Source: Draconibacterium orientale (GTDB lineage: Bacteria > Bacteroidota > Bacteroidia > Bacteroidales > UBA12170). From it: 37,736 nucleotides of DNA. Made by a program: the position numbers and the translations under genes. This document shows positions 29,780-37,736 of the stretch, piece after piece. A model generated the notes under the pieces. The model did no database searches and had not been told where the DNA came from. It saw only the letters and a list, made by a program, of their open reading frames with translations. Every line of letters begins with the position of its first letter. The stretch's first letter is position 1. Location of the stretch: positions 1-37,736 of the forward strand of contig DYSK01000003.1 in the NCBI GenBank assembly GCA_020718315.1, read 5' to 3'.

Positions 29780-29793
29780 AGCTTAAGGGGGAT

Positions 29794-30588
29794 TTATTTT
29801 CGTAAAAAAGTAATGATCAAGATAACACTCGAAATTGTTGAAAACAAAAGCGAGTATGGAAAGGTTGCAAACCCATATTGTTTGCTGGGTAAGGGTTCGA
29901 TATAAATTACATCGTTCGGCTTGAGATAGAAGTAGGGCGATTCTAGTATGCTTTGAGAAGTTAAATCGAGCAGTATCATTTGATGACCCGTGCCGGTAGA
30001 ACGCAAAAGTTTCACTGCTTTTTTATTGGCGTAATCGGATACATCGCCTGCCAATGCAATGGCTTCGAAAAGATTTATCTTATCTTGGTAAATTTTATAT
30101 TCGCCCGGATTCCTAACTTCGCCAACGAAAGTGATATTGAAATTTACCAATTTTACAACAACCGTAGTTTCTTTTAAATAGACATCAACGGCAGCTTGAA
30201 TTTTCTCAACGGCTTCTTGTTGGGTCAGTCCTACAAGTGTTATCTTTCCTATCAAAGGGAAATTAATTTCGCCGTTTTGATCTATGGTATAACTATTCAA
30301 GTAAATACTGGCATCGTTGTAAGAAGTCGTCGTTCTATTTCCCGACGACGAATTGAACATTTCATTCGACTTTTCATCCAAACTTCGGATATTAATATAA
30401 GCGTTATCGCCATAATTAAATCGATAATCCAAAATTTTAGAATGTGTAAATTCGCTTTTATTCAGTTCATTCGGCGAACTTGGCTGCAAATATTTAATTT
30501 CTTTCTGCGAAATGCAGGACGAAAAAAACAAACCAATGGCCAAGAAACCAAAGGCTGTTTTGGAAAGAGCATATTTTATTTTTGTCAT
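29794..30588 (-). CDS. polysaccharide export lipoprotein (Wza/BexD-like)
   Basis: Lipobox LFFSSCISQKEI; INFPLIGKITLVGLTQQEAVEKIQAAV; VGEVRNPGEYKIYQDKINLFEAIALAGDVSDYANKKAVKLLRS; YLKPNDVIYIEPL. Confidence 0.92.
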   Translation of the reverse strand: MTKIKYALSKTAFGFLAIGLFFSSCISQKEIKYLQPSSPNELNKSEFTHSKILDYRFNYGDNAYINIRSLDEKSNEMFNSSSGNRTTTSYNDASIYLNSYTIDQNGEINFPLIGKITLVGLTQQEAVEKIQAAVDVYLKETTVVVKLVNFNITFVGEVRNPGEYKIYQDKINLFEAIALAGDVSDYANKKAVKLLRSTGTGHQMILLDLTSQSILESPYFYLKPNDVIYIEPLPSKQYGFATFPYSLLFSTISSVILIITFLRK

Positions 30589-30707
30589 GATTCGGGTTTT
30601 CTTTGGCGTTCAATTTTGTAGAGGCACATCTTTTTGTATTCTTTTCTTGGCGCATCAAATGAAACAATTCTTTGAAAACAACCAATTTAACTTTATAATA
30701 TTGCTAG

Positions 30708-30737
30708 CAAAAATAAGCTATTTTCCTTCAATCGCAA
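30708..30737 (-). promoter_or_regulatory. minus-strand TTG-N19-TATTTTTG promoter for wza-wzc
   Basis: CAAAAATA 30708-30715 and CAA 30735-30737 on plus; implies a 5'UTR of about 110 nt before the start at 30588. Confidence 0.5.
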
Positions 30738-30914
30738 ATTAAGATTCCTCAATTGAAAGAAAAGCCGTAAAAGAACTTCGATACGAACGATTCAAGGCTA
30801 AAATTTGTTTTTATTGTCTAAATTTAAATGAGTTTATCAAAACGATCATCAGATTCATTTATTTTTATTAACTTGTACTGTCTTAACGGTTATTTTATTC
30901 AATAATTAGATCTC

Positions 30915-31277
30915 ATGGAACGCCACTGTTTGTTTTGCAATGAATCTCTGATGGGCAGGGTCGACAAAAAATTTTGTTCCGACCAATGCCGAAACGCCTA
31001 TAATAACGAAAAGAAAGCCGGAAAAGATCAATATGTTCGGCAGGTGAATGCAATTCTGCGCAAGAATAGAGATCTACTCGAAAGTGCTTGTGGTACAGAA
31101 ACCAAAATAGTTGTCAACGCGCAAATTCTAAATAGGCGAGGATTTAATTACGCCTATTTTACCACGTCACTGACAACCAGCAAGGGACACATTTATCTTT
31201 TTTGCTACGAATATGGCTATCTCAAATTGGGTAACGATAAAATCATGATTGTGAAACGACAGAATCTGGAACTTTAA
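30915..31277 (+). CDS. small zinc-ribbon protein (DUF2116-like)
   Basis: CLFCNESLMGRVDKKFCSDQCRNAYNN has Cys pairs typical of a zinc ribbon. Confidence 0.78.
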   Translation: MERHCLFCNESLMGRVDKKFCSDQCRNAYNNEKKAGKDQYVRQVNAILRKNRDLLESACGTETKIVVNAQILNRRGFNYAYFTTSLTTSKGHIYLFCYEYGYLKLGNDKIMIVKRQNLEL

Positions 31278-31325
31278 ACATTTTTGAAGAAGAATGGAAC
31301 AAGTTAAAAATAAAACAATTAAGTC

Positions 31326-31356
31326 TTGACAAGCGCCATAAAAAACATTACTTTTG
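31326..31356 (+). promoter_or_regulatory. TTG-N20-TACTTTTG promoter of queA
   Basis: TTG 31326-31328 and TACTTTTG 31349-31356, about 80 nt upstream of the queA start. Confidence 0.7.
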
Positions 31357-31436
31357 CACCCCGTTTTGTAGATTGTCTATTAGAGTACAAAAGGAGTACA
31401 GAAAGAAACAAAGTGTTTTTAATATAAAAGCCTTAC

Positions 31437-32483
31437 ATGAAACTATCAAAATTCAAGTTTAAATTACCCGACGAATTAATTGCAAATTACCCAACAGAAA
31501 ATCGCGACGAATCAAGATTAATGGTTTTGAATCGTGCTACTCAACAAATTGAACATCGCAACTTTAAAGATATTCTCGATTATTTTGGCGATGGTGATGT
31601 GTTTACTTTGAACAATACCAAAGTTTTTCCGGCTCGTCTGTATGGCGAAAAAGAAAAAACAGGCGCAAAAATTGAAGTGTTTTTGCTACGCGAATTGAAT
31701 CGCGAATCTCGCTTGTGGGATGTGTTGGTTGATCCTGCACGTAAAATTCGAATTGGAAATAAACTCTATTTTGGTAATGACGAATTGGTGGCAGAAGTAA
31801 TCGACAATACCACCTCAAGAGGTCGTACATTGCGCTTTTTATTTGATGGATCGTACGAAGATTTCAAAAAAACATTGAAACATCTTGGCGAAACACCTTT
31901 GCCAAAGATTCATACGCGTCCAATAGAACCGCTGGACGAAGAGCGTTATCAAACCATTTTTGCAAAACACGAAGGTGCTGTTGTGGCGCCAACTGCCGGA
32001 TTGCATTTTAGCCGAGAACTACTGAAACGATTGGAATTACAAGGTGTAAATTTTGCCGAAATCACGCTTCATGCTGGCTTAGGAAATTTCCGAACCATCG
32101 AGGTGGAAGATTTGACCAAACATAAAATGGATTCCGAAGAGCTTTACATTAGCCAAGAAGCTTCGGATATTGTAAATAAGTCGATTGACGGAAAACGCAA
32201 GGTTTGTGCAGTAGGAACTACTGTAATGAAAGCAATGGAATCGTCCACATCTATTTCCGGGCATCTAAAACCATTTGATGGATGGACCAATCGCTTTGTT
32301 TTCCCTCCATACGATTTTAGAATTGCCAATGCAATGGTAACAAATTTTCATTTGCCTTATTCGTCTATGTTGATGATGGTAGCGGCTTTTGGAGGATATG
32401 ATTTTGTGATGAAAGCCTACAAAGAAGCCGTTGATAAAAAATACCGCTTCTTCACTTATGGCGACGCCATGCTGATTTTGTAA
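31437..32483 (+). CDS. queA: S-adenosylmethionine:tRNA ribosyltransferase-isomerase
   Basis: [54 protein letters not shown]-type motif [53 protein letters not shown]. Confidence 0.97.
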   Translation: MKLSKFKFKLPDELIANYPTENRDESRLMVLNRATQQIEHRNFKDILDYFGDGDVFTLNNTKVFPARLYGEKEKTGAKIEVFLLRELNRESRLWDVLVDPARKIRIGNKLYFGNDELVAEVIDNTTSRGRTLRFLFDGSYEDFKKTLKHLGETPLPKIHTRPIEPLDEERYQTIFAKHEGAVVAPTAGLHFSRELLKRLELQGVNFAEITLHAGLGNFRTIEVEDLTKHKMDSEELYISQEASDIVNKSIDGKRKVCAVGTTVMKAMESSTSISGHLKPFDGWTNRFVFPPYDFRIANAMVTNFHLPYSSMLMMVAAFGGYDFVMKAYKEAVDKKYRFFTYGDAMLIL

Positions 32484-32501
32484 AGAGAATTAAACTTTTT
32501 G

Positions 32502-32537
32502 AAAAGACTGCTTTTGTACGAAGCGGTCTTTTTTTTT
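32502..32537 (+). terminator. queA intrinsic terminator
   Basis: AAAAGACTGCTT / AAGCGGTCTTTT stem (one G-U) followed by a T run. Confidence 0.8.
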
Positions 32538-32631
32538 GATTATCGAAAAGTCGCCAATTTTATTTGAAACAAATTATCCAGTTATTTCAATCTACCGGAA
32601 CGAAAAAATACTTACTGTTTGCTGACTTGGA

Positions 32632-32671
32632 AAAAAACAAAGAAACCGCAGCAGGGGATGCGCGGTTTCTT
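32632..32671 (-). terminator. intrinsic terminator pointing to the minus strand
   Basis: Minus strand AAGAAACCGC GCA TCCCC TGC T GCGGTTTCTT followed by TGTTTTTTT; perfect 10-bp outer stem. The plus orientation lacks a U-tract. Confidence 0.75.
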
Positions 32672-33028
32672 CAGCATATAAACACATTTAACCAAATAAA
32701 AAAATATGAAAAAAACTACAACTTAAACAGTTATGTCTTTCCTTATTTAGACGCTGTAAAAATAAGCCTATTTCAGCCTCATTGCAAGTTTTTAACATAA
32801 TTTATATTTAGGATACCGAATACCCAGATAAATTTATTTACATGAGACCTGAATCATCTGAAAAACAATTGTATATGCTAAAAATGGAAACAGACTCCAC
32901 GGAACTTATTTGTTAAAAACTCGGTCTAAAAATCATAAACGAAAGGCGTTTTTACAAAATGAATCATTCGGAAAAAGCACAAATCGTCGTATTTTTCATT
33001 TTGCTGTCAAAAACAAAGAAAACGAATT

Positions 33029-34048
33029 TTAGATTGCGCTTTCAAATTGTTGTAAAAAGCGCAGATCGTTTTCGAAAAACAAACGCAAATCTTTGATTTG
33101 ATATTTGAGCATAGTAATGCGTTCTATTCCCATACCAAAAGCAAAACCAGTGTATTTTTCGGCGTCAATTCCGGCATTGGTCAATACGTTCGGATCAACC
33201 ATGCCGCAGCCAAGAATTTCTACCCAGCCGGTATATTTACAAATATTACAGCCTTTTCCACCGCAAATATGGCAGGAAATATCCATTTCGGCCGAGGGCT
33301 CGGTAAAAGGAAAATAGGAAGGGCGCAAACGAATGCCGGTATTCTCTCCGAACATTTCTTTCGCAAAATACATCAATGTTTGTTTTAAATCGGCAAAACT
33401 CACGTTTTCGTCGATATACAAGCCCTCTACTTGGTGGAAAATGCAATGAGCGCGCGCCGAGATGGCTTCGTTGCGAAAAACTCTTCCTGGAAAAATACTA
33501 CGAATAGGCGCTTGATTATTTTCCATTACCCTTACTTGAACGGATGAGGTATGTGTGCGCAAAGCGATATCGGGCGATTTTTCGATAAAAAATGTATCTT
33601 GCATATCTCGCGCAGGATGTTCTTCCGGAAAATTAAGGGCGGTAAAGTTGTGCCAATCGTCCTCTATTTCAGGTCCTTCTTCAACTGTAAAACCAATTCG
33701 GGCAAAAATTTCGATAATTTCATTTCGAACCAAAGACAAAGGATGTCTGGTTCCTATTTCTTTGCTAACAGGCAGACTTAAATCGTTGCTCGATTCGATG
33801 TGCTGAATCAGATTTTCAATCAAATCTTTTGCTTCATCTATTTTCGTTGTTACGGCCTGTTTGAGGTCGTTCAGCAAAACACCCATTTCTTTTCGATCAG
33901 CAGCAGCCACCTTCTTAAAATCGGCAAAAAGTGCAGGAATAATTCCCTTTTTTCCTAAATATTGGATGCGAAAAGATTCTAAATCGTCCATTTTTTCGAA
34001 CGAAACGGATTTGATTTTTTCGATATAGCTTAGAACTTGTTCTTTCAT
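33029..34048 (-). CDS. pheS: phenylalanine--tRNA ligase subunit alpha
   Basis: RIQYLGKKGIIPALF, HPLSLVRNEIIEIFARIGFTVEEGPEIEDDWHNFTALNFPEEHPARDMQDTFF, HTSSVQVRVM, FAFGMGIERITMLKYQI. Confidence 0.97.
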   Translation of the reverse strand: MKEQVLSYIEKIKSVSFEKMDDLESFRIQYLGKKGIIPALFADFKKVAAADRKEMGVLLNDLKQAVTTKIDEAKDLIENLIQHIESSNDLSLPVSKEIGTRHPLSLVRNEIIEIFARIGFTVEEGPEIEDDWHNFTALNFPEEHPARDMQDTFFIEKSPDIALRTHTSSVQVRVMENNQAPIRSIFPGRVFRNEAISARAHCIFHQVEGLYIDENVSFADLKQTLMYFAKEMFGENTGIRLRPSYFPFTEPSAEMDISCHICGGKGCNICKYTGWVEILGCGMVDPNVLTNAGIDAEKYTGFAFGMGIERITMLKYQIKDLRLFFENDLRFLQQFESAI

Positions 34049-34052
34049 GGTG

Positions 34053-34871
34053 TTATTTCTCAATTAGTTCTATTTTCATCACTACTTTTTCGATGGGCTT
34101 GCTGCCCGAAACGGGCGTAGCGGCTATTTTGTCTAAAACGTCCAGTCCTTCGGTTATTCTACCATAAACGGTATAAGAGTCGTCCAAATGCGGTGTTCCT
34201 CCTATTGATGAATATATTTTCTTTTGTTCTTCGGTATACTTAAAAACGGAAGGCGCTTCTCCTTTCGTAAGCATTTCTTTATACACTTCTTCTTTTGTTT
34301 GTGCAATGGCTAAAGCATTTCCTGCTTTTGAAAGGGCATCAATTTTATATAGCCATTTTTCATTTCCCGGAAATAAAATATAATTTTCGATGGCAATACG
34401 CTTCCTCTCGGAATTTATTTTCAATTCAAAGGCGGCGATTTGTTCCAATGTGATTATTTTTCCCTGAACAATGTAAAATTGTGCTGCAGAACTGGCTTTG
34501 GTTGGGTTTATATTGTCGCCTTCTCTTGCAGCGGCCAACATGCCTTTTAAGTGTGGATATTTATCTGGTCTGAATTCGGACGGAACGGTATAATTGGCAT
34601 CTTCTCTCCCGTCGGCATTTTGCCCGCCTTGTATCATAAAATGATTGATTACGCGGTGAAAATTGGAATTGTTGTACCAGCCTTGCTTCAGCAATTTGAT
34701 GAAATTGGCTTTGTGCATAGGGGTTTCGTTGAACAACTCTCCTTCCATATCGCCCAAATTCGTCCGAATGATAAATTTGGTTCTTTTTTCTTGCGCTTGG
34801 GCAAAACTCAGAGCGAACGAAAAAGCCAATAGAAATAAATTGGTTTTGTTGAAGATGGATTTTATTTTCAT
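34053..34871 (-). CDS. exported cyclophilin-type peptidyl-prolyl isomerase with internal insertion
   Basis: Signal peptide; NFIKLLKQGWYNNSNFHRVINHFMIQGGQ, AAQFYIVQG ... LDDSYTVYGRITEGLDVLDKIA. Confidence 0.92.
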   Translation of the reverse strand: MKIKSIFNKTNLFLLAFSFALSFAQAQEKRTKFIIRTNLGDMEGELFNETPMHKANFIKLLKQGWYNNSNFHRVINHFMIQGGQNADGREDANYTVPSEFRPDKYPHLKGMLAAAREGDNINPTKASSAAQFYIVQGKIITLEQIAAFELKINSERKRIAIENYILFPGNEKWLYKIDALSKAGNALAIAQTKEEVYKEMLTKGEAPSVFKYTEEQKKIYSSIGGTPHLDDSYTVYGRITEGLDVLDKIAATPVSGSKPIEKVVMKIELIEK

Positions 34872-34874
34872 TCG

Positions 34875-35270
34875 TTAGACTACTTTAGAGGCGATTGCTT
34901 GGCAAAGGGCTTCCAATTCTTGAGGCGTAAACGAGAGCTTGGGCTGTTTGAAATCGATGTCGTAAACGGTATTTATTGGAACCAAATGAATGTGTGTATG
35001 AGCAACTTCTAAACCCAAAACTGCTACTCCAATTCGTTTACAGGGCACAACACTTTCGAGGGCTAAGGCGATTTTTTTTGCGAATAGCATCAAGCCGGCC
35101 AACTCATCATCTCCCATTGCAAAAATATAATTCGTTTCCTTTTTGGGAATAACCAATGTATGCCCTTTTGCCAATGGATTGATGTCTAAAAAAGCAAAAT
35201 ACGTATCGTCTTCTGCAATTTTATAGGAAGAGATTTCGCCTTGAACAATTTTTGTGAAGGTACTTGACAT
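34875..35270 (-). CDS. HIT family protein
   Basis: GHTLVIPKKE and the HIT motif AHTHIHLVP. Confidence 0.95.
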   Translation of the reverse strand: MSSTFTKIVQGEISSYKIAEDDTYFAFLDINPLAKGHTLVIPKKETNYIFAMGDDELAGLMLFAKKIALALESVVPCKRIGVAVLGLEVAHTHIHLVPINTVYDIDFKQPKLSFTPQELEALCQAIASKVV

Positions 35271-35281
35271 AAGAAAATATT

Positions 35282-35755
35282 TTAACGACTTACTTCAATA
35301 ATTTCAAACGTTATTTTTCCGGCCGGGATATCAATTTCTACTTTATTGCCTGCCTTTTTTCCGAGTAAGCCTTTGGCTATTGGAGAGCTAACAGATAATT
35401 TGCCTTTTTTCAGGTCGGCTTCGTTTTCAGGGACAATGGTATAGGCCATGACTGCGCCGTTTTTCAGATTCTTCATTTTAACTGTGGACAAAATCAAAAC
35501 TTTTGAAACATCCATCTTAGACTCGTCGATAATACGGGCGTTTCGAATGGTATCTTGAAGTTTAGAAATTTTCATTTCTAACAAGCCTTGAGCTTCCTTT
35601 GCGGCATCGTATTCTGCATTTTCTGATAAATCACCTTTGTCGCGGGCTTCGGCTATTTGTCGCGAGATTGCAGGACGTTGAATACGAATCAATTCATCTA
35701 CTTCATTGCGAAGCTTCTGTAATCCGTCTTCCGTAAAATATTTTGTTTCTGCCAT
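35282..35755 (-). CDS. greA: transcription elongation factor GreA
   Basis: YFTEDGLQKLRNEVDELIRIQRPAISRQIAEARDKGDLSENAEYDAAKEAQG, SPIAKGLLGKKAGNKVEIDIPAG. Confidence 0.96.
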   Translation of the reverse strand: MAETKYFTEDGLQKLRNEVDELIRIQRPAISRQIAEARDKGDLSENAEYDAAKEAQGLLEMKISKLQDTIRNARIIDESKMDVSKVLILSTVKMKNLKNGAVMAYTIVPENEADLKKGKLSVSSPIAKGLLGKKAGNKVEIDIPAGKITFEIIEVSR

Positions 35756-36210
35756 GACAACATTTTTTCTTTATTAATATAAACAGACAAAGACTCTTAA
35801 ATCTAAGAGTCCTTTATTTTTACGGACCTCAGTAACTAATCTAAAATAGGCTAATTGTGTTGATCCGCTATCTAATTGCTTTGATTTTCGACTTTTTAGT
35901 CAGTAAAATTTGCGGACAAAAATAATATAAAAATGGATAATTATCCAATTTCTCATTAAGATTCTCCTTGCTTTTTCAAAAATAGCTAAAAAATGAATAC
36001 CTCATTCGAAATGAATTAAATTTTACTAAAACTTTGAAACGCTATGAATTAGGAATTAAACAGCTTGTGCCATTTTTTGCTTTCATTGTCTAATATGATA
36101 TTGAGAATATTGGTTGATGAACGATTCGAAGATCACTGATTATCGAATTGAAGATGAGGTTAGGGCGAGAAGATGCAGGAAAAATTTAAAAAAAGCGCAT
36201 GGATAATTTG

Positions 36211-36218
36211 TATATTTG
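36211..36218 (+). promoter_or_regulatory. -7 box TATATTTG upstream of the SPOR gene
   Basis: Exact TAnnTTTG match 54 nt upstream of the ATG at 36273; no clear -33 TTG. Confidence 0.45.
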
Positions 36219-36272
36219 CTAAAGGTTGAAGATAAAGGCCACTACATTTTTTCTGCTTAAGCCACGAACAAT

Positions 36273-37448
36273 ATGGAAGATTATAAAAAATTACTGATTG
36301 ATTTGTATTCTGAATTCGATCCCGAGCGAATAAAGCAAATCGATTATTTCCTTTCGAGATACAAAGGCAATGAGAAACAGTTCTATATCAGTCAAAAAGC
36401 GAAATATTCAAGCAAGAAACCGGTTTCGGATAGTAAAAAAATAATTGAAGAGGCTTTGGCGCGAATCAAATCACAAACAGCGGCCAAAGAAAAAAGAGCT
36501 GATGAAAAAGAGAAAATGGATTCGGCAAAAATAGAGGAAGAAATTTTGTCCGAAAACACGAATGAACCGCAAAAGCTGGATGATGTAACTGACGGATTTC
36601 CTTCGCCGATTGAAGACAAAGCACCAGAACCAATTGAAGCCGAAGAAATTGACGAGGTTTCCTTCAAAGAAAGCAGAGAAATTCCGGAAGATGCCCAATC
36701 GAAAACGGAAATCCCCAGCCAATGGATTTCTGAAGAAATTGTAGAAAATCAACATCCCGAAATTGAATTTGAAAATTTGGATCCAACACCAATTCAACAC
36801 CAAAATTCAAAAAAGCATTCCCAACAAACGAAAGAAAATAACTGGTTTGACGAACAGCAGAGAGCGCCATTCTCTTCCAGTCCCCGCCATTCAACAAAGC
36901 CCTCAAACAAGAAATCTTTTCTTTACATTTTCGGAATTGTAGTTTTGATTATGATCATGCTTTTGGTAGCGTACTATCTATTTATACTTCGATCCGCCCC
37001 TAAAACAGCTACCGAAAATGCAAAATTTACAGAGCCCGAATTGAATGAAATCAGCCTGCCCGATTCGAAAACGGCAAGGCTTGTTGATTCAAATGCGGAA
37101 ACTACGAGCACGAATACAGAAAAAGCAACAAATGCCAGTAGCCCCGATTCTTCCACTGTATCCACCAATGGGTTAGGCCTCATTGTACCGGGAAATCTAC
37201 AATTGCCGGCGTTTTTTGTAGCCTGTTATGCTGTTAAAACGGAAAAGCAAGCCGAAGTCAAGATAGCATTTCTAAAAACAAAAGGTTTTGATGCGCTGTA
37301 CTATTGGATTCCTGATTTTGTTCCTCAGGGGAATTCGTTTTTCAAAGTGGTAATTGGTCCGTTTAGAACGCAGACAGAAGCTTTGAGGACTTTAACTCCG
37401 GTACAGGAACGAGCCGAATTTGACGCATATGTATTGCAGGTTAAATAA
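36273..37448 (+). CDS. SPOR-domain single-pass membrane protein
   Basis: Acidic N-terminal region, TM segment FLYIFGIVVLIMIMLLVAYYLFIL, C-terminal SPOR-like FFVACYAVKTEKQAEVKIAFLKTKGFDALYYWIPDFVPQGNSFFKVVIGPFRTQTEA. Confidence 0.83.
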   Translation: MEDYKKLLIDLYSEFDPERIKQIDYFLSRYKGNEKQFYISQKAKYSSKKPVSDSKKIIEEALARIKSQTAAKEKRADEKEKMDSAKIEEEILSENTNEPQKLDDVTDGFPSPIEDKAPEPIEAEEIDEVSFKESREIPEDAQSKTEIPSQWISEEIVENQHPEIEFENLDPTPIQHQNSKKHSQQTKENNWFDEQQRAPFSSSPRHSTKPSNKKSFLYIFGIVVLIMIMLLVAYYLFILRSAPKTATENAKFTEPELNEISLPDSKTARLVDSNAETTSTNTEKATNASSPDSSTVSTNGLGLIVPGNLQLPAFFVACYAVKTEKQAEVKIAFLKTKGFDALYYWIPDFVPQGNSFFKVVIGPFRTQTEALRTLTPVQERAEFDAYVLQVK

Positions 37449-37450
37449 CA

Positions 37451-37476
37451 AAAAGCGGTGAATTCACCGCTTTTTT
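37451..37476. terminator. bidirectional terminator palindrome
   Basis: AAAAGCGGTGAATTCACCGCTTTTTT, perfect palindrome between convergent genes. Confidence 0.8.
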
Positions 37477-37479
37477 GCT

Positions 37480-37671
37480 CTATTCTTCTTTATTCTTTTT
37501 GGGTTCTTCTTTATCGTCGCCAGCAAGACCTTTTTTAAATTCATTGATTCCACTGCCAATACCTCTCATCAACTCTGGAATCTTTTTGCCGCCAAATACT
37601 AATAACACAACTACCACAATTAAGAGTGTTGACCAAATGCCGGGAAGGGATAAGATTACAAATAATTCCAT
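37480..37671 (-). CDS. tatA: Sec-independent protein translocase TatA
   Basis: LPGIWSTLLIVVVVLLVFGGKKIPELMRGIGSGINEFKKGL: TM, FGGKKIPEL hinge and amphipathic helix. Confidence 0.94.
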   Translation of the reverse strand: MELFVILSLPGIWSTLLIVVVVLLVFGGKKIPELMRGIGSGINEFKKGLAGDDKEEPKKNKEE

Positions 37672-37696
37672 ACCAATATGTTTTTGTGTACGCTTG

Positions 37697-37704
37697 CAAA
37701 GATA
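37697..37704 (-). promoter_or_regulatory. -7 box (TATCTTTG on minus) upstream of tatA
   Basis: CAAAGATA on plus; exact TAnnTTTG match 26 nt from the tatA start. Confidence 0.5.
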
Positions 37705-37736
37705 TAAAAATACTTAGCTATTTTGATATATTAAAT

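Noticed and set aside
31357-31436. preQ1 riboswitch upstream of queA
   Set aside because: No preQ1-I/II consensus or pseudoknot pattern seen in the leader.
32564-32800. 78-aa plus-strand ORF after queA
   Set aside because: It spans a perfect minus-strand terminator hairpin and has no recognisable domain.

Overview
This window is an AT-rich chromosomal segment from a Bacteroidetes-type bacterium. Support comes from TAnnTTTG promoters, S46 and C69 peptidases, DUF3098/DUF4199 proteins, and a Reg_prop/SpoIIE protein. I identify 28 intact CDSs and one disrupted, partial CDS at the left edge. Main blocks are: (i) a C69 dipeptidase, a small membrane protein, DUF4199 and PhzF; (ii) a degenerate LytM/M23 factor, then ftsX, DUF3098 and truB; (iii) an OMP, hemW, an S46 dipeptidyl-peptidase, an acyl-CoA dehydrogenase, lgt and a tandem-domain GT2; (iv) a HExxH-metalloprotease/beta-propeller/barrel protein convergent with a Rieske-like lipoprotein; (v) a candidate two-gene module pairing an exported TPR-Ig-caspase-like protease with a transmembrane Reg_prop/Y_Y_Y sensor carrying a SpoIIE-type PP2C phosphatase; (vi) hutH and a wza-wzc exopolysaccharide pair whose kinase ends in a (YG)14-YY tail; (vii) a Zn-ribbon protein, queA, then minus-strand greA-HIT-cyclophilin-pheS; (viii) a SPOR protein and tatA. 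I saw no CRISPR array, transposase, rRNA or tRNA. The best candidates for undescribed biology are the caspase/SpoIIE pair, the degenerate LytM factor next to ftsX, the metalloprotease-propeller-barrel protein and the Rieske-like lipoprotein. All functional statements are motif-based readings by eye; no searches were run.
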